Assembly: GCA_933228895.1 (NCBI GenBank)
Contig: OW121854.1
Location: forward strand, 13,581,131 to 13,645,130
DNA: 64,000 nt
Direction of reading: 5' to 3'
Source of the DNA: Platycnemis pennipes
Lineage: Eukaryota; Arthropoda; Insecta; Odonata; Platycnemididae
Shown: positions 1 to 8,081 of the stretch, in pieces
Position numbering within the stretch: position 1 is the stretch's first letter
Layout of the letters: each line of letters begins with the position of its first letter
Made by a program: the position numbers and the translations under genes
Notes under the pieces: generated by a model
Database searches by the model: none
What the model saw: only the letters and a program-made list of their open reading frames with translations
Told to the model about the DNA's origin: nothing

Positions 1-43
1 AATCCTCTTTGAGTACCCCGTTTTACAAATTTATGCTGGTTTG

Positions 44-475
44 CAGGCACGTAGCCAGAAATTTGCTTCGAGTGGTGCTAAGCTTCGTGTAGCGTAACTA
101 GAAACAAATCAACCTTGCCTGTTCGGTGCCGCCTTGTTACAAATCTCTTCCCTTAATTTTCAGTATTTACTTTCAAGGTATTCATTCCTATCTCAATGGT
201 GAAGTTCACGGCTTCCCTTGTTATGTTAAGCAGTTAATTTGTCCAGCCCCAGAACAGACGTTCAACGCATACATACATATCAGATTGAAAGGAACAACAA
301 TTAACCACACACATGCATGAAACTAGTGATCACGTTTCAAGACACTTAACACTTGAATTATACGCAGTGTAATCCTGATTATCATGCCCAGTTAAAATAA
401 GAACAACAAAATTATTGGGAAAAAATTACGGCAGGGGCTGAAGGACCAGAAGACCCCCCTCTGGCTACGTGCCTG
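44..475. mobile_element. Non-autonomous hAT-like DNA transposon
   Basis: The ends are inverted repeats: CAGGCACGTAGCCAGA at the left and its complement at the right (TCTGGCTACGTGCCTG, ending at 475). The eight bases just outside are CTGGTTTG on the left (36-43) and GTGGTTTG on the right (476-483), matching at 7 of 8 positions. An 8-bp target duplication with a CAG-starting terminus is the hAT signature. The interior (about 430 bp) has no transposase frame; the 64-residue frame at 126-320 resembles nothing I know. It is therefore a short element mobilised in trans. Superfamily assignment rests on target-site length and terminus only. Confidence 0.6.
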
Positions 476-572
476 GTGGTTTGCAAGCTGATGAGTAGAT
501 ATAGATTCCCTTGAGACCTATTCAGAGTGTGGACTAATTATCTTTTTTATTAATGGGACAAATTATTAATGG
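443..572. repeat. Left copy of a short tandem duplication (other copy 7192-7336)
   Basis: The stretch running from the end of the hAT-like element through 'gattcccttgagacctattcagagtgtgg' style sequence to 'attattaatgg' recurs, slightly diverged, to the right of the LTR retrotransposon. The second half of this copy (about 535-572) matches 7192-7228, and the first half (443-541) matches 7229-7336. The order means that the original locus held a direct tandem duplication of roughly 130 bp, into which the LTR element later inserted. Confidence 0.6.
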
Positions 573-588
573 TTAATCTTATCTATAT

Positions 589-1182
589 TGTAACCTGACT
601 ACCGCGGTGAGCACTCTGCTCGGGCGATAGGCAGCAATGGGAAAAAAATTCCATTTAAATAGGGTCCCCGATGTCGCTGGGGTGTGCACGCGCGAGGGAA
701 AAGCAAAGATCACTCCAGATTACACTAAAGAATTTTATTTTACATGGAACGCTGGAATGTGCATATATTTGCAAAGAAAAAACATCGCCCATCGAACACA
801 CACACAATGACAAAGTTGAAAAAAAAACTGGTCTGGACGTTCGGCTCGGGCCGCTGGCGAAAACACAGCGTAAACAAAAAATTATCCCTCTTGAGACACA
901 CAAAAGTACTCACTCATGTCGCAATCGTGTCCTAGGACTCTGCACCACACACGAAAAACAAGAACAAAACTGTCATGGTAACATGTTCGGTCCCAGTCTG
1001 GGACCAGCAAGGCCAGCGCAAAAGGGAGAGAGCCCCAGTCTCCTGTGCGCGACCTTATATAAACTCTGCTCACCGGCTCGGCTGGTGGCGCCGCGATTAT
1101 CAGCAGTCGACTATCGATAATCGCCTCGGCCCCTGCCAGCGGGAATTTAAATATTCCTCAAAGGAGGGACAATTGGGTTACA
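589..1182 (-). repeat. 3' LTR (element orientation)
   Basis: It is the same 594 bp as the LTR at 6588-7181, with TG...CA ends and 7-bp terminal inverted repeats TGTAACC/GGTTACA. Its poly(A) signal near 733-738 would terminate the genomic transcript. The TATATAA box (1055-1063) and TATCGATA word (1112-1119) are present, so this copy could also fire outward into the left flank (minus direction, towards position 1). The short frames inside both LTRs (such as 149 residues at 671-1120 and 6670-7119) are identical but resemble no protein and are not called as genes. Confidence 0.92.
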
Positions 1183-1707
1183 TAGCCCCCCACTGAAAAA
1201 AAAAACAAAATCGAGTATCACCGGAGATTTTTTTTCAAAATTTGGTGTATTCTCCCCGTGAGAGAACAACAAAAAAAAGAAAGGGGGCAGGCAGCTGGTC
1301 TTCATCTTCAACGGCAGTGGCTCCTGAGTTGTCGGTCCATCGGGATGACGCCACCTCTCAGCAGGCAAAAATGAGGGGGGGACTCTGCTCCGAAGAATAG
1401 GATAAATGGAGGGGAGGGCGTCGCTTCGCAGTTGTCGGGGCCACTGTTGTGAAGACGCTCGCTGCTCCGGGGAATAGGGGAAATGGAGGGGAGGGCGTCG
1501 CTTCGCCGTTGTCGGGGTCTCCGTGGTGAAGACGCTCGCTGCTCCGGGGAATAGGGGAAATGGAGGGGAGGGCGTCGCTTCGCCGTTGTCGGGGCCACTG
1601 TTGTGAAGACGCTCGCTGCTCCGGGGAATAGGGGAAATGGAGAGGAGCACTGGGTTTTGTTTCATCCCGGCGGCACAGCCCCCAATGTTCACTTCAAGGG
1701 TACCCAT
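1147..1707 (-). CDS. Small in-frame ORF immediately after pol, doubtful (186 aa)
   Basis: The pol stop codon TGA is followed directly by ATG in the same frame (TGAATG), opening 186 codons that run into the LTR. The product is proline-, serine- and arginine-rich, and most of it is made by a 77-bp repeat read in three successive frames, so it has no stable repeat sequence. It occupies the place where env lies in errantiviruses, but has no signal peptide, membrane segment or glycoprotein pattern. It may be a chance frame over untranslated 3' sequence. Stop-codon readthrough or reinitiation would be needed to express it. Confidence 0.2.
   Translation of the reverse strand: MGTLEVNIGGCAAGMKQNPVLLSISPIPRSSERLHNSGPDNGEATPSPPFPLFPGAASVFTTETPTTAKRRPPLHFPYSPEQRASSQQWPRQLRSDALPSIYPILRSRVPPSFLPAERWRHPDGPTTQEPLPLKMKTSCLPPFFFLLFSHGENTPNFEKKSPVILDFVFFFSGGLCNPIVPPLRNI
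1183..1195 (-). other. Polypurine tract next to the 3' LTR
   Basis: On the minus strand the bases just before the LTR read CAGTGGGGGGCTA, preceded by a T-rich run. A purine-rich tract at this position primes plus-strand synthesis in LTR elements. The core is short (about GTGGGGGG). Confidence 0.6.
1384..1643. repeat. 77-bp tandem repeat, about 3.3 copies, in the 3' untranslated part of the element
   Basis: The block starting 'ggaataggggaaatgg' recurs at 1394, 1471, 1548 and 1625, each step exactly 77 bp, with the last copy cut short. Copies two to four are nearly identical, while the first is diverged. Because 77 is not a multiple of three, any frame shifts at each copy. Repeats of this kind between pol and the 3' LTR are known in several Ty3/Gypsy families; their function is not known. 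Confidence 0.9.
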
Positions 1708-4700
1708 TCACTCCACAAAAGGCTTAAGATTAAAAAAATTGAACTTTCCTATTTCCACATCCTTATCGTCTGCCAAGACACATACATTGGGTTCTAGAAC
1801 TCTCGCAACGGTGTAGGGACCGGTGTACAAATAAAAAAACTTAGCAAATTCTCCCGAAGTGGCATCGGACACACCTGGTGTCCTTAACAACACCTTGTCC
1901 CCCAACTTAAAACTATACCCTTGCGATGGTTTCGCCTTCTTTCTCTTAATAGCGGCGCGTTCTAAATTGCGTGCCACCAATCGCCGAATATTTTTATCCC
2001 TTAACGGGGGTACTCTGGGCAGCGGAATCAATTGTTCGAAGTCTCTTTTGGGCTTTACCCCAAAGTGAGCCTCCATAGGGGTCATACGGATGCTTTCATG
2101 GTAAGTAACGTTGAACCAATCGTTTATCTTGGGGAGTATCTCCACCCAATCCCTATGGTTTCGACAATACACACGAAGCACTCGACTAATTTCTCGCATC
2201 ACCCGCTCAGCTGGGTTTGATTGTGGATGCCTTATGGAAGAATACACTGGGTTTATATTTCGTTCCGTGAGGAATTCCACCCATTTTCGCGACACAAATT
2301 GCGTGCCATGATCGCTTAAAATACGTTTGGGGAGTCCGCATTTCGAAAGAAACAAGCGGAGGCAACGCAAACAGTTATCGGTATTCGCCTTGTTCATGGG
2401 GTACACATTCACATATTTGGAAAATACGTCCATTAGGACCAAAGCAAATCGATTCTTAAGTCTCCCCTTGGGTAGCGGCCCGTAAATATCCACACAATAA
2501 AGATCACGAGGTCCATCTGGTATGATATTAGCCATCGGGCCAGCAAAGCTCCTGTTGGGGAACTTTGTCACTTGACATATTTCACACTTCCCTAGGACAC
2601 TGCGCACAGTCTTACATAGGTTCGGCCAGTAATACCGCTCCTGCACCAATTTTATTATCTTTTGGGAACCGAAATGAGCGAATTTTGTGTGGAAGTATTT
2701 AACAATCTTGGTCTGAAGTTCATTAGGTATCCACAATTTCCATTCTGAATTCCCTTGCCGCGCCTTATAAATCACCACGTCTCTGTAAATGTCACATCGC
2801 TTTGCTACTCTAGCCACCCTTGCAAAACGTGGATTGTCGTCATCAAGGGAATGATTCAAGTACATATGCACTAAGGAAACGACGGGGTCCTTTTTCTGTA
2901 AAGACGCCAAGTTGGAGAGGTCCTCCTCAGGAGATTCCGAAATGTCAGGTTCTATAAAATTTAACATGTACCATTCTTTGGTGGTGGGCATTTGAGATTC
3001 ACGTTGACTGGGGTTCCGACTCAACCAATCTGGAACTATGTTTAGCCTTTTTGGCTGATATTCGATGTCAACGTCGTAAGCACTTAAAATAAGAGTCCAC
3101 CTGGTCAATCTACTATTTGCCAGATGACAAGTTCGTAAGAAACTTAACGCTTTGTGATCAGTTATAACGGTTATTTTTCGGCCATGCACTAGCGTATGCA
3201 GTTTTTGAAGAGCATATATGATTGCTAGGGCTTCCTGTTCGGTCACGGAATAAAACAACTCTGCCCCTTTTAGAGTCCGACTTATAAAAGCCAGTACGCA
3301 ATCGTTGCCTTGGTCGTCCCTTTGAAATAACACGGCCCCCAATGCATACCCACTACTGTCGGTTTGCAAGAACATTCCCCGAGAAAAGTCAGGGTATTTT
3401 AACATAACAGAACTTAAAAAAGCATCCTTCACTGCGTCGAAGGAGCGTTGCATCTCGCCATCCCACTTCCACTTGACGCCTTTCTTGAGAAGCGACAATA
3501 GAGGGACCGTAAGCTTGGCATAGTTTTTCACAAATTTACTGTAAAAATTACAAAGGCCTAAAAATCCCCTCAATTGCTTTAGGTTTCGGGGGGCCTTAAA
3601 ATCCTTAATAGCTGCGATCTTCCCTGGGTCGGGGACCATCCCACTTGCGGACAGAACGTAGCCCAAAAATGGAACTTCCTTGCAACAAAATTTTGACTTA
3701 TTAGCTTTAAGCGTCATGTTCGCCTCCAGAAGAGTGCTAAACAGGCATCTTAAATGATTCAAATGCTCCTCGAAAGTCTCTGAGGTTACTAACACATCGT
3801 CGACGTAAGTGGTGGAAAAAGCCGTAAGTCTCGGGTACAAAATGGTGTCCAAAGAATGAATGAGTGCGGCCCCGCTATTTTTCATGCCAAACGGGACGCG
3901 AGTAAACACATATGTACAAGAATTATAAACAAAAGCGGTGTACTGTTGGTCGTCTGGGTGCAAAGGAATCTGCCAATAGGACGACGTGAAATCGGTTATA
4001 GAGAAATACCGAACATTGGCAAACTTACGGATGACCTCGTCTATAGGTGGGGGTTCATCTCGGTCCGGAATAGTTAGAGAGTTAAGTTTACGTGCGTCTA
4101 AACACAAACGCACCGACCGGTCCTTCTTCACTACCACCACCAACGGATTACTATAGGGACTTTGTGCTCTCTTGATCACTCCCATGTCTAACATGGCTTT
4201 AATTTGCTCCTCCACAGCTTGCTTATGAGCAAAAGGAATTGGATAAGATCTTTGTTTGAAGGGGGTATAGTCAGTCAACCGGATACGGTGCACATAGTGC
4301 TTCACAAGTCCGGGACGATCCGAAAACACAGACTTAAATTCTTCTAACACCGCATGTAGTCTACGTAATTGTTCCTCGGTCAGTTCCGTAGCAGTCTCTA
4401 CCATTTTCTCTATGTCCACCTTCTGATCGTCAAACGAGAGCTTGATTTCACTGGCTCCATTGCTCAAACCCTTCACATAATTACAACCAGCTGCTTCATC
4501 ACAAGAATCAGAATCAAATTTTTTCACTCCTACTTTACCCTTATCAATAAATAACATAATACAATTATTAGCAAAATCAAGGATTGCATGATTCTCAAAC
4601 ATAAAATCTTGACCCAAAATCAGGGGTCTCACCAAATTTTTAATTACCAAACACACAACATCCACAGTTATTTCATCAATATTTAAAGTTAATAACACTT

Positions 4701-5034
4701 GTTTAGTGATCCTTGCTGATCTCCTACCGTCAGCACAAACGACATGAGATTTATTTATCGGGAGCACGGGGAGGGTAGGATCGGCTCTCCTTAATTCATC
4801 AAAAAAATCGGAAGACACAGCAGATATCTGACTCCCGGAATCTAACAAAGCGCGACATTCTACATTTTTACAATTTAATTTTATCTCTGGGCACATACGA
4901 CGTTTTACGGGAACTTCCGGACTTTCACTAATTAAATCTTCGTAAGGATTTCCTTCTAAGTGGACGATTCCGATGATTTTTAGGTTCACTCGTTCGGTAT
5001 TCAACATTGGGCAAGGGAACCTAGTCAAACCCAA
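1708..5034 (-). CDS. pol: Pol polyprotein: protease, reverse transcriptase, RNase H, integrase (1108 aa)
   Basis: Residue numbers count from the TTG at 5034, although translation probably enters by frameshift from gag. Order of domains: aspartic protease with DSG at 65-67 and the ILGQDF strand near 139-144; reverse transcriptase about 250-460 with VKKDRSVRLCLDARKLN, SITDFTSSYWQ and the catalytic YVDD at 410-413; RNase H about 550-670 with D559 (QTDSSG), E601 region (TEQEALA) and D626 (TDHKAL); integrase zinc finger H782, H787, C817, C820; integrase catalytic D849, D908, E943; and a C-terminal GPY motif at 1072-1074. All catalytic residues expected are present and there is no internal stop. 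The protein acts in the cytoplasmic particle and then on chromatin. Family is secure; the clade within Ty3/Gypsy is not. Confidence 0.93.
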   Translation of the reverse strand: MGLTRFPCPMLNTERVNLKIIGIVHLEGNPYEDLISESPEVPVKRRMCPEIKLNCKNVECRALLDSGSQISAVSSDFFDELRRADPTLPVLPINKSHVVCADGRRSARITKQVLLTLNIDEITVDVVCLVIKNLVRPLILGQDFMFENHAILDFANNCIMLFIDKGKVGVKKFDSDSCDEAAGCNYVKGLSNGASEIKLSFDDQKVDIEKMVETATELTEEQLRRLHAVLEEFKSVFSDRPGLVKHYVHRIRLTDYTPFKQRSYPIPFAHKQAVEEQIKAMLDMGVIKRAQSPYSNPLVVVVKKDRSVRLCLDARKLNSLTIPDRDEPPPIDEVIRKFANVRYFSITDFTSSYWQIPLHPDDQQYTAFVYNSCTYVFTRVPFGMKNSGAALIHSLDTILYPRLTAFSTTYVDDVLVTSETFEEHLNHLRCLFSTLLEANMTLKANKSKFCCKEVPFLGYVLSASGMVPDPGKIAAIKDFKAPRNLKQLRGFLGLCNFYSKFVKNYAKLTVPLLSLLKKGVKWKWDGEMQRSFDAVKDAFLSSVMLKYPDFSRGMFLQTDSSGYALGAVLFQRDDQGNDCVLAFISRTLKGAELFYSVTEQEALAIIYALQKLHTLVHGRKITVITDHKALSFLRTCHLANSRLTRWTLILSAYDVDIEYQPKRLNIVPDWLSRNPSQRESQMPTTKEWYMLNFIEPDISESPEEDLSNLASLQKKDPVVSLVHMYLNHSLDDDNPRFARVARVAKRCDIYRDVVIYKARQGNSEWKLWIPNELQTKIVKYFHTKFAHFGSQKIIKLVQERYYWPNLCKTVRSVLGKCEICQVTKFPNRSFAGPMANIIPDGPRDLYCVDIYGPLPKGRLKNRFALVLMDVFSKYVNVYPMNKANTDNCLRCLRLFLSKCGLPKRILSDHGTQFVSRKWVEFLTERNINPVYSSIRHPQSNPAERVMREISRVLRVYCRNHRDWVEILPKINDWFNVTYHESIRMTPMEAHFGVKPKRDFEQLIPLPRVPPLRDKNIRRLVARNLERAAIKRKKAKPSQGYSFKLGDKVLLRTPGVSDATSGEFAKFFYLYTGPYTVARVLEPNVCVLADDKDVEIGKFNFFNLKPFVE

Positions 5035-6464
5035 GGTCGATCGTTTCCCGTTGGAGAATCTCTAGTGGCGCTAGGACCTTCGGGGAGGTTGAAAGAAACT
5101 TCGGGGGGATGAGGCACAGGCACTGTCGAAATTTCACTGGCGTGAGTGGCCTGCGTCATTGGGGGTGGAAAATGAAATGGTGAGTTTCGGGAATTCGACT
5201 CTCGCACGTCCCTTCGCCTTTGACGGGGATTCTCCGGGTAGGTCGGCCCAGAATTTTGCACGTGCGTCATTGAATTACTATTCGTCGCAACGGCATTTCT
5301 CCCTTGTTCCTGCCGAGACATGGGAATACTAAATTGACCCAATAGACGAGACATTTCTGCAACTTCGGTGGGCTTTGCGCTGTAAAGGAGGTTTTGGATA
5401 TTGGGCGGGAAGTGCCTGATAAGAGAGTAGATAATCTCTTGATCGGGCATAGGGGGCTCAGCCAAACGAGCGATCCCTACCATCTCGAGGAAATATCTAT
5501 TCATGGTCCCATGCTTAAACGATATGTAAGACCCCGATGTAATGCGCCATCGGTGTTGGAACCTCTTTTCAATTCCCCAAAAGGCATTTAGAAATGAGTC
5601 GCGGGACTCAACGAAATTATTGGGAACTGGTAGCAAAGTTCGTCCCCATAATCCCGGCTCCCCTTCCAACATCTGCATCGCCACCATTACTTGTAGGGGC
5701 GGCGGTATTGCATAAACTTGGAAATAGATCTCCACTTGCTTAAGAAATTGCACCGGATGTTCAAAGTCACGTCCACCATACTTTGGTTTAACGACGCAAT
5801 TGTTGGGAACTGTTAAATGACAAGCGGAAGGTGCCGGATCCTTCAGGTCCCTCAGGGCCTTATTCACCTCCTGAACGGATCGATCAACATCCCGTTTTAA
5901 CTCTCTTAATTTTAAAACCTTCTCATCGAATTTGCAAGAATCATTTTCGAAACGTTGATCCAACAAAGCCACGTGTCTTTCGGTGGATTGACAACGCGTC
6001 TCTAGGTTCTGATTTGCATCGTCAATACGGCGTAATGCCTCGTTAACTTCCTTACGAGTACCCATAAGTCTCGAACTGATCTCGTGTTTGACAGTCTGCT
6101 CAACACCGAGAAACTGTTCCTGCACTTCGCGGAAGCGAGCGTTTGTCGACTGCTCCAACTCGCTTACACGTCGGTCTAAACTATCCTGTAGCTGAGTAAT
6201 TTTTGAACCCATCTCCCTCCTAAAATTATTTTGTGACTGTAATAAATCTTCCCTCATCGTTATCATAAACCGCATCAAGTCGGTATTTTCAAAAGCGATA
6301 CCTCTCTCATCCAATTTTTTGTCCCCGCCTTGCTCCTGACTTGGGCCTATCGTGACCGCAGAGTGAAATAAACCGCTAAGGTCGCCCTCCTCGTCCGAAT
6401 CTAATTTTTCGCGGTAAGTAGTAAAATCAGCCCCCTCCGCCATCGTCACAACCGTCTGACACAA
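5025..6464 (-). CDS. gag: Gag-like structural polyprotein of the Ty3/Gypsy element (479 aa)
   Basis: Gag proteins assemble the particle in which reverse transcription occurs. The first ATG after the primer site is used here; a second ATG at residue 8 is a possible start. Residues 60-205 are heptad-like, charged and rich in E, R, Q and L, and probably form a long coiled coil. Residues 225-380 look like the capsid-type retrotransposon gag domain, with the spaced 'AMQMLEGEPGLWG' and 'FLNAFWGIEKRF' style helices. Residues 381-479 are polar and proline-rich with a basic RQRRR patch at about 414-418. No CCHC zinc knuckle is present, so RNA binding may rely on the basic tail. The frame ends at TGA just beyond the slippery site; pol follows in the -1 frame. 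Confidence 0.88.
   Translation of the reverse strand: MCQTVVTMAEGADFTTYREKLDSDEEGDLSGLFHSAVTIGPSQEQGGDKKLDERGIAFENTDLMRFMITMREDLLQSQNNFRREMGSKITQLQDSLDRRVSELEQSTNARFREVQEQFLGVEQTVKHEISSRLMGTRKEVNEALRRIDDANQNLETRCQSTERHVALLDQRFENDSCKFDEKVLKLRELKRDVDRSVQEVNKALRDLKDPAPSACHLTVPNNCVVKPKYGGRDFEHPVQFLKQVEIYFQVYAIPPPLQVMVAMQMLEGEPGLWGRTLLPVPNNFVESRDSFLNAFWGIEKRFQHRWRITSGSYISFKHGTMNRYFLEMVGIARLAEPPMPDQEIIYSLIRHFPPNIQNLLYSAKPTEVAEMSRLLGQFSIPMSRQEQGRNAVATNSNSMTHVQNSGPTYPENPRQRRRDVRESNSRNSPFHFPPPMTQATHASEISTVPVPHPPEVSFNLPEGPSATRDSPTGNDRPWV
5043..5049 (-). promoter_or_regulatory. Programmed -1 ribosomal frameshift site, G GGA AAC
   Basis: In the gag frame the minus strand reads G GGA AAC, exactly the X XXY YYZ heptamer used for -1 frameshifting by several retroviruses. 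It lies a few codons before the gag stop. Slipping back one base gives GGG AAA CGA and continues straight into the pol frame. Eight bases downstream a TTGGG block (5034-5030) can pair with CCCAA (5011-5007) to form a 5-bp stem with an 18-base loop, a weak candidate for the stimulatory structure. The pol frame has no ATG at its start (the first usable codon in the overlap is TTG), which also favours frameshifting over independent initiation. Confidence 0.75.
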
Positions 6465-6570
6465 TCTGCCAAAAACCTAAAACTAAAGATCGATCCAAAC
6501 AAATCCCACCAAAATCAATTGGAAATGGCTGTGAAGACGGAACGCGTGCTCCTCCAACGAACATCGGCTC
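6465..6570 (-). other. Untranslated leader between primer site and gag
   Basis: About 105 bp lie between the primer site and the first gag ATG. In this class of element such a leader carries packaging and dimerisation signals. None can be identified by eye here. Confidence 0.5.
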
Positions 6571-6586
6571 AGCACGTTGGGCGCCA
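6571..6586 (-). other. Primer binding site, tRNA-Lys type
   Basis: One base inside the 5' LTR the minus strand reads TGGCGCCCAACGTGCT. The first 14 bases match the known primer-binding sequence complementary to the 3' end of tRNA-Lys(1,2). The position next to the LTR and the match to a known primer identify it as the start of minus-strand DNA synthesis. The match breaks after GTG, which is usual for a 12-18 base primer site. Confidence 0.8.
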
Positions 6587-6587
6587 C

Positions 6588-7181
6588 TGTAACCTGACTA
6601 CCGCGGTGAGCACTCTGCTCGGGCGATAGGCAGCAATGGGAAAAAAATTCCATTTAAATAGGGTCCCCGATGTCGCTGGGGTGTGCACGCGCGAGGGAAA
6701 AGCAAAGATCACTCCAGATTACACTAAAGAATTTTATTTTACATGGAACGCTGGAATGTGCATATATTTGCAAAGAAAAAACATCGCCCATCGAACACAC
6801 ACACAATGACAAAGTTGAAAAAAAAACTGGTCTGGACGTTCGGCTCGGGCCGCTGGCGAAAACACAGCGTAAACAAAAAATTATCCCTCTTGAGACACAC
6901 AAAAGTACTCACTCATGTCGCAATCGTGTCCTAGGACTCTGCACCACACACGAAAAACAAGAACAAAACTGTCATGGTAACATGTTCGGTCCCAGTCTGG
7001 GACCAGCAAGGCCAGCGCAAAAGGGAGAGAGCCCCAGTCTCCTGTGCGCGACCTTATATAAACTCTGCTCACCGGCTCGGCTGGTGGCGCCGCGATTATC
7101 AGCAGTCGACTATCGATAATCGCCTCGGCCCCTGCCAGCGGGAATTTAAATATTCCTCAAAGGAGGGACAATTGGGTTACA
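6588..7181 (-). repeat. 5' LTR (element orientation)
   Basis: This is the upstream LTR in the direction of transcription, so its promoter should drive the element. A TATATAA box lies at 7054-7062, and the palindrome TATCGATA lies at 7111-7118, about 50 bp upstream of it on the minus strand. TATCGATA is the DRE/DREF core promoter word of insects. An inverted pair CGATTATC/GATAATCG surrounds that word. An AATAAA polyadenylation signal (reads tttatt on the plus strand) lies near 6732-6738, towards the end of the LTR. I saw no base that differs from the other LTR. Confidence 0.92.
7054..7118 (-). promoter_or_regulatory. Predicted LTR promoter: TATA box plus DRE-like TATCGATA
   Basis: On the minus strand, TATCGATA (7111-7118) is followed about 50 bp downstream by TTTATATAAGG (around 7054-7062). 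In Drosophila the DREF factor binds TATCGATA and often drives proliferation-linked promoters; that this holds in the present host is inference. The same block occurs in the other LTR at 1055-1119. Confidence 0.5.
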
Positions 7182-7191
7182 ATATACTAAT

Positions 7192-7336
7192 ATTATCTTT
7201 TTTATTAATGGACTAATTATTAATGGGAACAGAAGATCCCTCCCCCCTCTGGAAACCTGGTGGGTGCCTGGTGGTTTGTAGCTAATGTGTAGATATTGAT
7301 TCCCTTGAAATCTATTCAGAGTTTGGACTAATTATC
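7192..7336. repeat. Right copy of the tandem duplication flanking the LTR element
   Basis: It matches 443-572 in circularly shifted order, including the last bases of a hAT-like terminus ('gtgcctggtggtttg' near 7264-7278). The second hAT-like terminus is therefore a duplicated fragment, not a separate insertion. Confidence 0.55.
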
Positions 7337-8081
7337 TACATGACAACTTGCGAGTATAGCGTAGTTGGTGGCGAAGTGTCTCTATCTCGGACTGGCGAAA
7401 AGAGAACAGCGGGGGATAAATGAAAATTATTTTGAAACGGTAGAGGCTGAAAAGACTCCCTCATCCTCAGCACACCCTTAGTCAACTCTATCCATTTCCA
7501 ACCTTGTTTGCTCATGTTTTTTTCTTTACCACGGTCAGTTCTTGGGCCAAGGGGATTTTTCGACGCACTCGTATTTGGGAAGCGGACCGACACAATTGTT
7601 AAAGGAAACAATGGAACGGTGGGCGGCGATAAAAACAGCAAAGCAATCCTCCCTTGTTTGCCATTCGACGGTGACTATGGCCAAGCGTTCACAAAAGGAA
7701 CAGCAGTTCATTGGTGGGGTCCATCCCGAGGGGGATGGAGTGATGAAGTTCGAGTCGATGAAAGTTCGAGTGAAAAGGAATGAGCAAACGCATTCTTTGA
7801 ATGGAGATATGGGGAGGGGATAACGGCGGCAAAGGGAGAAAGGAAAATTTCCGGTGACAGGTGGGCAAACATGAACCTACTCAAGGAGCTTTACGTTCCG
7901 GAGATAAGGATTGTTTTAAGGCATCGCGCACGAGGATGGCATCCCTCCAAAAACTAAAAAGTTCCCGAATGGGACATGATAGTTATTCATGAGGAGTTTC
8001 TTTTTCGCCAAAATCGTTCGAATGGAAATAAATTGAAATTGACTTCAGCAGAGTAACTCGCACATTACGTCTACGTAATAT
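7337..8081. other. No gene recognised
   Basis: Moderately GC-balanced DNA with two overlapping frames of 91 and 93 codons (7508-7823) in different registers. Neither resembles a known protein and both lack a convincing composition, so I do not call them. Confidence 0.4.

Larger units (their letters stand above)
589..7181 (-). mobile_element. Complete Ty3/Gypsy LTR retrotransposon, coding on the minus strand
   Basis: This 6593-bp element has two 594-bp direct repeats that begin TGTAACC and end GGTTACA. A 4-bp target duplication, ATAT, lies at 585-588 and 7182-7185. Read on the minus strand, the order is LTR, tRNA-Lys-type primer site, gag (6464-5025), pol (5034-1708), a repeat-bearing 3' region, a purine tract and the second LTR. 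The domain order protease, reverse transcriptase, RNase H, integrase is that of Metaviridae (Ty3/Gypsy) and not Ty1/Copia. Both main frames are open and the LTRs look identical, so insertion was recent and the copy may be autonomous. There is no recognisable env gene. Confidence 0.95.

Noticed and set aside
671..1120. 149-codon frame in each LTR (also at 6670-7119)
   Set aside because: It lies antisense to the element's transcription, within LTR sequence, and encodes nothing recognisable. It is identical in both places only because the LTRs are identical.
1308..1598. 96-codon minus-strand frame over the 77-bp repeats
   Set aside because: It is the same repeat read in another register; the repeat length explains why several frames are open.
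1147..1707. env gene of an errantivirus-type element
   Set aside because: The frame downstream of pol has no signal peptide, transmembrane segment, cleavage site or glycoprotein features and consists of tandem repeats.
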